Positions 48,701-60,700 of a stretch of 64,000 bases of DNA are shown in pieces. The DNA is from Trichoplusia ni. Its lineage: Eukaryota; Arthropoda; Insecta; Lepidoptera; Noctuidae. The stretch lies in contig NC_039489.1 of assembly GCF_003590095.1 (NCBI RefSeq), positions 3,534,001 through 3,598,000 of the forward strand. The letters run 5' to 3'. The notes beneath the pieces are model-generated. The model was given only the letters and a program-made list of their open reading frames with translations. It was not told the origin of the DNA and did no database searches. Position numbers and translations under genes: made by a program. Position 1 is the first letter of the stretch; each line of letters begins with the position of its first letter.

Positions 48701-51700
48701 TATCAATAGACCGATGGCGCATATTATTATGACGTCACACAAGTTTATCTACTGATGGTAAACGATGGTCGTATTAACATTTTGATGGACGTAGGTACGC
48801 ATGCATGGAGGCAATGTATGTGAAGAATACAACGCCATCTATTATACAGTGCCTTAAACATGTTTAATATATTTTTTGTCTGTGGCGTTCCATTACAAAT
48901 CAATGGTTGTATTTAGGCACTGTTTCTGTACGAATGCTTTTCTGTCGTGTTAAACAAATCAAGAGCTTTCGAAGCAAATAGTGTTTATCTTAATGTAAAT
49001 TGATATTTAGATAACCTTATTTCGATATAATTTTGTATATGAACGATTTTTAAATTTGAGTCTTACTGGTGTAGATTTAACATACAAAATACAATAACTA
49101 AAATTTGTAAAAGTTATTTATCAATCATAGTTTAAAACACTCAGAACTATCGTCAACGGCACTAGATTTATATCTAAGTATTGTTAAGTTATTTACTACG
49201 AATAAATTTTGATCTATTGTAATGTGTTTACTTATTTCCCTCTTAGGAGAGCCCTTGTATCATTTACTGTTGAAATAACTAACTTACTAAAAATAATGTA
49301 TTTGCGACTTTCACCGATGACTGTGTTCCTGGCTAAGCTCATCAAATCCCAGTACGGGTCAACAGATGGAATATTGTCGAGACGAAATACTTTCATATCG
49401 AGTGCGAGTGTTACAGTGTAGTACTCTGCCGTCATAACTAGAATGCGGTAGTCAACATTTTTGTGATTTTCTTTTTTTTTCAGAAATGGCATCCTAAGAG
49501 TTATATGAAAAAAAAATATTTTCAGAACAAAAAAATCACTCGAAGTATGTTATTTATGTAATGATTTCCGCATTACTTGCACTAAAACGGCTTAAATTGT
49601 GTTTATCTTCAAACGGCCATTTTGCGATTTTTGCATTCTTAGTTATGACGTCAGTACTGTTGACGCGTATGTAGGTGTTGTACATGTGTAGTAGTGCGTG
49701 TACTCACACGCCGCCGTTGTCGCAGAACTTGCGCGAGTCCCGCGCGGGCTCGGGCGCGGCGCGGTGTTGCGCGCGCGTGACGTCACCGTCCTCGCCGCTC
49801 GCCTCCTGCAGCGAGCGCTTGCTGCGCTCCTCCAGCCTGATAACACCCATGCGTACTATATTAGCAACAGCTTAACTGGTCGACGGAGATCCGTAGACAA
49901 GCCACTTTCTGAGGGATGATTTTTAGGGAGTTTCTTGCCGGTTCTTCGCCATCGGAATGACATTTCGGAACCGTGCATCTATAGTCATTACTGTAAATTT
50001 GATCGAATTGCTTATGAATTGCTTATTACATTTCGACTAGGCCTGTAGACTTCTCTTTTTCTCCAAACGGTTAACGGACAGACTTATCTGAAATGTATTG
50101 TAATGACAAATTATAGCCATTTTCATCGTCTGAAGCATTCGACGGTAAGCATTTTATTAGGTCTCCATCGCAATTCGACGAATGGAGCGATAGAGATTCG
50201 ACTTGCGTTAGAAATATGAAAATGTCACTTGTACAAAAGGGTTAGACAAAAATTTGCCCAAGCCTATAAGAGCAAACTAGTGATTACACTCAGGAAGCGG
50301 TAAAGGGTAGGCGAAACTGGGTGCTGTCCAATATAATTTGACCTTCACAAAGTGCTATTTAGTAGCCTAATTTGAATAAATGACTTTTGATTTTAATTAT
50401 AATTATTTTCATTCGTTGTGTTGTATAAGCTCGTGTGTGAGGTATGAGGTACCGGTTGTGTTGCAGGTCGTTGGCGTCGCGCTCGTAGTGCGGCGGCGGC
50501 AGGTGCGCCACGCGCGGCAGCGTGTCGTCCGCGCGCAGCACCGGCAGCGTGCGCGACAGGAAGCGCAGCGTCTGGTTGCGGATCACCTCGCTGGAGGGGG
50601 GACAACAACAAGAATGATAATAATATTCCACATCTCTCACACAACGCCATCTAGTCTCAAACTAAGCAGAGGTTGTATTCTGAGTAGACAACTGATAAAC
50701 ATATATTTCTAAATACATACATAATATAGATAAATTATACCCAGACACAGAAAAAATGATAGTGTTCATCATGCAAACCTTTGTCCTGAGTGGGAATCGA
50801 ACCCAAGACCTCCGGTATAGCAGTCTGGATGACTAACGACTAGACCAACAGGCCAGTCAAAAGATGAAGTTAATCATAAAAGACATGTTGTCCAATAGAT
50901 GGCGTTAGTAGTCTCGTATGTGTGGTACTGACAAGGGGTAGGGCTCGCCGTTGGGGTTCTGCCCCATGGGGTTCCGCGGGATGATGCCGCGGTTGAGGTC
51001 CCCGCACAAGTTGGCGGCCGACACATGCGGCCGCGCCGCCTCCGCCTCGGGACACGGCGACGACACCTGTCGGTAAGGTGGTGGACGGACTCTGCAACGA
51101 GATACAAGCATTTCTTTATGAAACGTAAAGTATGTCCTTAAACAAGGCCTTACCGGAGTATATGAAGGATTGCAACGCATTGCCTTACACCGACACAAAA
51201 ACGCGGATGACGTAGCACGGCGGTTCAGGTTTAGTCAGTAAGAGTCTGACATTACCCGCTCCCTCCCTCCGAGAATAAAAAAGGTAGTTTCCGGATACAA
51301 AATGTCTTATACTAAATCCTATCCTAATTCTAAAATAACTACTAGCCAATACGAATTTGCATTAAAAATTTAAATAGTTATAGACTGAGATGTTTGTTAT
51401 TAAAGTTCAGGTCGCTACGGCTGATCGATGTTAGCCCGATAACCTCCATCCTCCATAACAAAGTTCGTTAAATTCCACTCTATTCATGGAGAGACATCTA
51501 TCAAAACAACTTTTGTATGCCGTCAATCATCTGGAAAATATTGTAAGGATACCTTCTTGTGCATGGGTCAAGTCACAGGAAACAACGATATGTGAATCTA
51601 TCATCTAAATTTATTGACAGTTTTCCGGCAATCCCCACGCCGCGGCTGTCAGTGAAAGTGTAAGCACACCGCGGACTGACACGAGAGATATCCCAGAATT

Positions 51701-54700
51701 ATCTAACAGTTGATAAGCTTTTACAGAAACGAACGTGTACATATCGATGAAGCGGTTCTGGTCTTGTAAATCTAACCAGTTGCTATTCACGGTATACAAC
51801 ATTCATAAAAAAATATCCTAAATGGATTTGAATTTTTATCAAAATTACATTACTTTTACGTATATTGAGTGCTAAAGTCGCTGGCCAAATAACCGGAAAC
51901 CAGAGATAAGCGGTTAAAGTCTATAAGCTTACATTATGCAGACATTGTTGATGGTACGTGCACTAACGTTCAGATGACATGTGCTACAAAACCAACGCAC
52001 CTCGCTGTTCATCAATGACTCCGTATTTAATGGCGGTCGTTATATGTCGTGAAAGCGTAAATCATTTAGATTAAACCTATATTAAGAAGCAATCTTTATC
52101 CCTAAGTATTTATGTTGAAGTAAGCTTGAATTACTAGAGTCTTTTGTTTTATTAATATTTCACTTATAGCATACGCGTCAGCGCTGGAAGAGCTAAGGAG
52201 AACGTCCTGGGCCCCAAGTCTGTTATTTACAATGGCCGATGAATTAATTCAAGTTGGATGAAAATGATACATTTCAGAGAGCCTGCCACCACCGCTCAAA
52301 GATTTATTATTGCAGATGTGAAAGACAGACTCCGCCCTAAGTTGTATGCGGCCTCATCTTCCACGACTACCAAAAGATCATCAAGATTTGATGAAAGGCT
52401 CAGCGCTTTTTCCTGCTGTGTAGGTTTCAGGCAACCATCACATTTAATATGTTTGTCATCATTACGAGTCGGCTTCGAGAAAGTCTTCGATCAGAATGAA
52501 CTTGGCGGAAGTCATAAACATATTTATGAAATTAGTTTTCCGTGAACAAGCTGCAGTTGAAAGTTGATGCTATTGTTTTATTTTGTCTGTTGTTTATGTA
52601 AGCTAGGCCAGGCACGTCGTATAACACGAGGTGTGAGCTAGCTTATTGGTCTTTCTGAATTCCTATACGTTTGGCAGTCGTTATTATTGATTTTATAACT
52701 AAAGATCTAACTATTTCCTTAAGGAACTAACTACTTCAAGTAGAGTACTTGTGGACATGGCATCTCGTTAAACGCAATATTATATTGATATTGAAAGAGG
52801 CCTCTTACCTGACCTGAATATGGATAGTAATAAGACCTCCTTGCACTAGTTCCTAGGCTCCAAGTATTCTAGTTGCAACTTTCATCGTCCTACACCGGCA
52901 CGCCCACATCTCGCGCGGAGCATTTTGATTCACAGTTTATATATGCATTCAGACCTTCACAGTATTTATTACTAGGTATATTATACTCGATACTATATGT
53001 GCAGTGCTGTATCAGTGGAAAGAACTAGAGCTCGTAATAACATTGGTGTATTTGGAAGGCAGTTATATTCCTTAACGAGTTCCATCAGTGTCAACGTGAC
53101 AGTAAAATTGCTAGTGCAAAAGCTCTGCAGCAAGATGGTCATAATATTTTCTTCTCAGGGTAGTCAGATAAGAAATGTCGACTCCAGTGTTCTCAAAAAA
53201 GACATGTAAAAGTAATGAATTAATATCCTATTTTCAAAATAAATGATTTCATTTCATTTCATAATTGTGAAACATAGGCGACTACACTGTGCGTAGCTAC
53301 ACCTCTACAAAAACCCATGGTCAGGATATAGAACTGCATGTTATTGTTCCGTGGCAGTTTACCTGGGTGGTGTGGCGTTTGGAGACTCGACGAAGGCGTA
53401 GTACCCCTCGGGAGGCTCCTCCTCCGTGAGCGTCTCGTCGCGCGGCTCGGCCGGCGCGTCCGTCGGCGGCGCCAGCGTCGGCTCCGGCAGCACGAAGCGA
53501 GCTGATATGCATAGGACCTGTAATAAACAATACAAGTTAAGGAATATTCAGAGACTAGATCATAACCCGTATTGAGTTGAAGTCACCCGTTTACGTGGAG
53601 ATAGGGTGTACCTAAATCCAGTAGAAGGATGTATACCTAGTTAAAAATAGCTGCCCGGTGTCGTTAGATAGTCAACAACTTGTATAACCCTTTTGGACAG
53701 ATATTTACTTCTCTCTTTATAAGTAGGTACTGAGACGGTTCGTTCACACAATGCTCTATGATACGCCAGTACCGGCTGGTGACACATAGCTACGACTTGA
53801 TTAACGCAGAGTCGTCACGCCATCAGGCACGCTAACGGGAACGTTCCGATGGTTCACAGCTTTTTGTTCACTCTATTATATCTTGATTCTCACAAGTTTG
53901 GTTTCCGCAGTCATCAATATTGGTGACATGCTTTTTTTATCGTAAGCCTTTTTTTCCTAACACCCCTTTCCTAGAACCTTACTGTTGGAAACTTAAAGTC
54001 TGACATAATCGCCAACTGGAAAACAAGGCCGTATCAATCACGTCACCTCATTGAGAATTGATGGCCGTGATCGTAAGGAACGTGTCAGAATCCTAAAGTG
54101 TATCCCTTCCGTCTGTAATGAGTAAGTAGATAAGTATGTGTGAGACAAAGCAAGCGCATTGTCAGTAACAAGTGCAGCGGCGAAGTGTGCCGCTCGGAAC
54201 AGGGGCAGTGGCACGCGCCGCGAGCTCCAGATACCCGCGGCCGGCGCGTGCCACACGAATTACTGATGTTCTGCCATTAACGTGCGTTACCAATGCTTGA
54301 GTAAAGCGAAGTAGCAAGAAAAAACCCTTCGATTTTTAGCGAAGCTATGGAGTGCGAAGTCAGCTAAAGAATAAATAAAAATGTTAGCCAGCTAAGAGAA
54401 GTAGCGACAGCGACAGGGTGTATTCCTATGTGTTCCATATTCCTGTATGTTTCCAAATTTCTATCCATCAATAAGAATGCAAAGAAGATATTGTAATGGC
54501 TTAAAGGTATATTGATTGGGTCACTATAACTGCAGAACTGTTGTAGATTTATTAGTATCATGCCATTGCCATATTCCAAAAAGCAAGCATGTTAATCATT
54601 TTCTTCTTGACTTGCACGGTGCACCTTCCTACGGAGACCTACTTGGATCAGCTGTATTCCGTTCAACAGCAACGTCTTAGGTAAGTAGTACGCAGTAGTG

Positions 54701-57700
54701 TCATTTATATAACGAAGCTGATAGTGATGAGTGGTGGCGAGCGTGACGAGCGTGTCGGAGCATCTAACAGCACCGCAACAATGTCAGCGGTCACATTCCT
54801 CGGTGGCGCTCCACTTTTGGTGGACTGGGGAGTGCGGCGCGTGCCGGCCTCAGGGGAGACTCCCTGATGCCGGCCGCGGAAAGACGTTACTGAAAGCTAA
54901 TATCTAATGTCATTGAGTAATATTCATGTATATGCTGCTTGGCTTTCTTGAAACGATTTAATAACATCATTGTGTAAGGAAATGTTTATTTCTAAAACAA
55001 TTTAGTTAGGACTCTTGTGTGAATTTCACTGAAAGCTGTACCTATTTTAATCAAAATAGAGGTATTTACATTCTCAGATTATCGAAACACGAAAGGTTTA
55101 GATTGGTGCAATTCTCGAAAACATTACGTTTTGACAAAGGGAGAAACATACATTTCGTATGCCATGTGTGTTTCCCTTCCGTACGTAAGAACAGCTACTT
55201 ACTCAATAGATCAAGTGTTAAGCTAATGAACTTGGTGGTAACAATAGTATCGTTTAGTTAAGCCGCCGTTAAAACCGATTCGTGCTACTTTCGTAGTGAA
55301 TGTGTTGTGCGTAGGGAGTGCGTCCACCGTAGGCAGCACGCCGGCACCGTTACCGCGCTGACCCGCATACCCGCGCCGCCGCGCCGCGGTACATTTGCAC
55401 GATACCAAACACTCATGTATCGATAAGACCTTATACCAATTATATCACTACTGATATATGGGGAGTATACCTTAATCTGATTTCCGAAAAGAGGATTTTT
55501 TAATAATAAGTAGTAGAGTCGTTCACGTTCATATTGCGGTGTAATTTCATAGATAATTAGTAACATATTTAAATATCATTCTAAACTTTTAGTCGTGTCT
55601 GTTAACAATATACTTCCTGGACCCCAATTCTGCTATTTAAAATGGCCGGGTAGCGTTTCTTATAAGTATTTTTATTTATAACTAACTGTACGGTCCTCAC
55701 ATTATAACGTCTATACTTGTGTGCTTTTAGTCATTGTTATTGTGCAGGTCAGTAACGCATACCGAAGTCCTAAATACTCGGATGCATAAATATACCGACA
55801 AACTAAACTGATTTTCCTCAAAGTTCTGAGAAAGGATTGTACAAGTTATAGAAAGTTAAATATTGAAATTGGTGTTAATAAAAACCTTTTTATAAGAAAA
55901 AGACGAAGAACTGAAATTCATAGGCCCAATGGTCGGAATAATAACAAACAATTTTTACTTTCATACTAATTTTATAGGCGTGAAAGTGGGTTTTCTTATA
56001 TTTCATAAATTTTGTTGTAACTAACAGTAGCGCAAATAATAAATATAAAAATGATTGCTCATTCGCTGTTGGTGCCCATTTTTACGATTCACCTATTCGG
56101 ATACGCGTTAATTAAGAAAAGTGGAGCGGACGCTGACAAAAATTCATTACCATTGCAAATGAAGTAAACGAATCCATTAAGAAGAAAAATATTTGTCTTA
56201 AAATGTTTGAGAGTACTTTGTTATGGAACATTAAACTCTGTTTGGATGTGTTTGTGTATGAGCAGGCGCGCACTCACTATATTCAGAGAGCTATAAAACG
56301 TGAAACTTGGAATAAAACTCGTTAATTTCTAAGTGAAACTTGTCGCTGACGCTGTTTCTGTATGAGGTTATTAAACTCTAACTATTTAGGTGGCTATTCC
56401 TATCCTCCTATCTACTGTGTATATTTTAAAGTGGACAATATGTAGCCAGTCAGAAAACAATACTAAAGTTTGTCATTGAAATAAAAAAAAATATTTATTC
56501 CTTTTTTTTAAACGGCTCCTGCAGTAAGGAGTTTAATCCTTGTGTTGCGGAGTGATTCACAAACATACAACTCACGTGTACATTACAAATGCACGTGCAC
56601 ACAATTAAAATAAGTTTAAAAACACGCGCACAATGTATTTTATTTTTTGTAAATTTCGTCCATATTTGCCCAATGGGAAATGACTGGAATAATTCCTGAA
56701 TTATATGCAAATACCGACATATGAGATTCATTTGTAACGTTAATCTCTATCTCTCTATCAGCAAAGTCTTATAGAACTTGCCTAACCTACATACGCAGAC
56801 TACGCAGTCAGTTGGAAGAAGTCGCTTGCAAAAGGATGAGACGCCCAGTGTTGCCTCATAACTGTCACACGCAGTTGCCTGCGGTTGCCATGACAACCAC
56901 ATAATTATCGAAAGCAGTGCCACTTTGTTATTTTGAGTCTCATATTTTGGTCGCAATAAGGTTTATATTCGTTTGATGTTCCAGATATGTGTGTCATCTT
57001 CAAGTGAGTATGATTAGCGAGATTTGCCAAGCATGGTTTGTGTAACGCCACTCTCCGGGGCAGGTGGACGACCACCGCCATTACTGCATAATGACTGGTA
57101 CTTAGTCATATGTTTTCACTGCTCGTTACTCATGTCGATCACTTATGTTCAGAGTTTCTAATTAGTTCATACAAAAAAGTGGTAGAAACGCACATACGTT
57201 TGAATTAGAAAAGCAAGAGTTTGCCAAGACGAATCCAGATTTGAACTTCAATTTGAGATGAATTTACACTGCTGTTGTAGTCATAATGATCTTAAGAAAT
57301 CAGTAACTCTACTATAAGAGTTGTGCTACTTCTTTACTATGAGGAGTTGAGGAACAATCCGTCAATTCAAAGTTTAAATTATTGACTTTTTGAACTGATC
57401 TTGATTTGAAACTGAAATTCATGATCAGTTATCTGAGTAGCCCGATGTCCAGTAATCAGTTCAGCCCCACATCCCACGCGGCCGGCCCGCTGCCGCGCGA
57501 TTCCCTTTCATTTCGACATCACATCACTCGCCGCAACATATTATATTGTGGCCCACATTTTTTGCTCGCTGCCGACAAATTGCACTTTCATGCGGTAGGT
57601 ACAATTTACGAACAAATTATTTGTGTACGCGTGTGTAATTTAAAGCCGGTTATTACCTACTCAACGATAATAAACTGAACTCAAAAGCATTGGAAATTGT

Positions 57701-60700
57701 CTTCAATTGTTTCTTTTTTGGTACAGAGCTTGGTTATTACTTCAATTTACAACTTTCTTAAGCGATAATGATCTCGTAATTAGAAATGATTACGTAGGCC
57801 TTGACATTGTTCACGACTGTAGCTAACGCGTTACTAATATGGGAAGCAAATTGAAGTGAAACAGAACAATCGATATTAGTAATCAATTACTCTACATTTT
57901 TGCAAAATTCGGATCTGCACAAAAAAATTCAAATATTTTTGGCATCAGAACCTGTAAGACCTGCTTACTAAAACTTTGAGTAAACTACTCGAATAAGAAT
58001 GATGCCCGAACAGTTATCGAATCTTCTAATTTCCACTACTCATCTTCTAACACATATTTTGTTTGTGATCACATTAGCACCATACATGTAGAGCATTAGC
58101 AGGCAGGCGTGAAGTGTGCTGGCACCATGATACTACGTCAGCAGAACAGTTTGCATGGGATACACAGTGTAGGTGATGCACAGCCGATGCCGTTAGCTCG
58201 GCGCGTGTGGAGCGGTGTGCGGTGTGCCGGGTAAACAGAGCGAGACCGATGAGACGCCGAGCCGCGGACGACAACCGGATCTCTCACCCTAATGCCCCCT
58301 ACATAAGTTACTCGTATGTTATTGTTTTGAAACTTAGCATTGTTAAGTAAAAATATAAGGGAAGAATAGAGATAGCCCCGATACAAGTGCTCTATGTAAG
58401 GTTACATTGTAAGAGTTGAAAAAGAAATGTATTTTGAGGAAAAAGTTCAACTTCTTCAAAATACATTTCATTTTGGTTTTCACCGTCTACAAATATTTGT
58501 TTATCTGGTGCAGTAACTTATTAAATTATTATAAACGTTCGTATTATTCTTCTCTCGCAGCGAAAGCACTTAGGAAGCAGCGAAGGCTGGGCAAATCTGG
58601 GTGCTGTCCAATGTAATATGATATTCAAAAATTAGATTTTGATTTTAGCAACTTTATAAAAATACTTGATTTAATATTACTTCTTTTAAGTAATATTCCC
58701 ATTTCTTTTGATTTAAATACGTCACAAGTTATACGTGAATTTTACACATACTCGTAAACGCAACAAAGGATTGCTTTTTATGTTCACTTTTAACTTGCTC
58801 GCGTGCTGTTTTATATATTTTTACAATAGTTTAACATAGGTTTCACATGAAGTCACCACATAATGTGTTATTACCGACAGTTATGTTGTGTTATGAAGGA
58901 GATGTGAAGATAACACGCTTTACGAGCTCTGCAGCACACAACACTACGCGATGTGCTCACTCATCTTTATTCGTAATGCCATATACCAAATAATAAATCT
59001 ATTCAGTTGTAGAAAGTCTTTTAAAGTACTTATTATTAACAAATTTTGTTTCACCCTGTCTTCCTTTTTTTTTAATCTACTTGTTGATAAAACTATAGAA
59101 AATACTTAAATGAGTAAATTGAAACAATTGACAATCAGTCAGTCCTTGAGTCCAGTATACTGTATATTGTAGTGTATTTCCTTCTGCATGTGTTTGTGAT
59201 GTGGTCAGCCGTCAGGCGGTGGTCATCGACCGCGGCGCTCGTATCTGGGTGAAGGTCACGCGAGTAACGGTGCCTGAGGTAACGTCACGAGACCTATATA
59301 CACGGGAACAGGTTCAGAATGATGGAAGGTACCTGTGCTAGTGGATGACCCGTACACTGCATGTTCAGTGGTAATGAAGGAGTGGGATTTCGGCCATAGC
59401 AGGAATATGGAGTAGGGAAATATGCGAAGATAGCAATGATTTTTTTTTTGTAAAAATAGTACAATTTGTTGTCAAGTTCTTAACTATAGTTGATGGCGTT
59501 GATGCGCCTATCTAATCTATCAATCCGATTTCATTTCCTTTATGAACTAATTCGATATTGTTTGACTTCACTACGATTGGCAATTTTTGCCTGTTTTTGC
59601 ATATCTTAGCTAACTGAAGTATTCGATTGAAATCCTTACAACGCGGACGCGTCACACAATGTATCAGAAAAAAACATCCTATAGCCTCAATATGTGAGTA
59701 AATACCGTAATCGCGTTTGTTGTGAACCATCGAATGCTTCCACATTCTCGGGGTATCGGAATGCGCACACGACGCGCGCCGGCGCCGCTCCGCGAGCGTT
59801 GACCCACTGCTCGAGAGGTGAAGGTCGCGCGACCTCGGCAGCGGGACGCCTCGTCACTACATAACACCGACATCACGCCCAGCAGAGTAATGGACACCTA
59901 TCATCGTCGACGGTAACAAGATAATTATCAATCTCTCTAAGGCTCGTAGCTTCGGCTGAAGATTCATCGCTAGAGCTTTTCCTCTTGTTTCAGATGGGAT
60001 CGCACTTGCCAATACTCAGACAAATCGATTTGTTTTTTAATCATTCAATATTATAAAACAATTATTTTGATAGCTTGACAAAGATTTGTCGAGATATCTC
60101 TATGATATAATTGAATGATTGGCAGGGAGCAAATGTCAGAGCCATTAAAAAAAAAAAAATAAAATTAAAATTAAAAATGTTTTATTATTATCTTAAACAT
60201 TGAAACTATTAACTAAACTATTAACGACAAGACGTGTATTCGACATTCCATGTTTATATGTCAGGTATTTAGTTGTTGCCTATGTTAGATAGTTAACTTG
60301 ACAGTTACCTTCACCCTGACATGTAATCAATCTGACAGAGGCTTTTGCTTGTTCAACTTAATCACAAAAAATGCCAGTTGTTCCTGGGAATTGGGATTCC
60401 AGAGAACCGGCCGGCAACAACTTTGGCCTAACTACAAAAGTGTGCTTGCATTGCCGGTTTTATTCAGATTACATTTCTAAATGTTTGAATCTGAAAGTTT
60501 AATGATCAAATTAAGTTGAGGTTTGAATTTAGTACTTCTGTGAGCTTATCAGACCAATGAACTCATTTTGTTTTGTAAATTAATAGTGTTAAGTGCTTGT
60601 GACATATCGTTTATCACACTTAACGCATTACTTGTTTCAACTGTTAAACTATAAACTGAAGTCAACGTCCAGTCAATATATGCTCCTTCCTTATTTAAGC

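Noticed and set aside
50790..50856. Possible tRNA gene on the minus strand
   Set aside because: Box A and box B are present but cloverleaf pairing is poor and the segment is the head of a SINE with a second copy at 1816.
52258..52545. 95-aa plus-strand ORF in the Spaetzle-like second-to-first intron region
   Set aside because: No recognisable motif, no GC-rich exon signature, and it overlaps repeat-like sequence.
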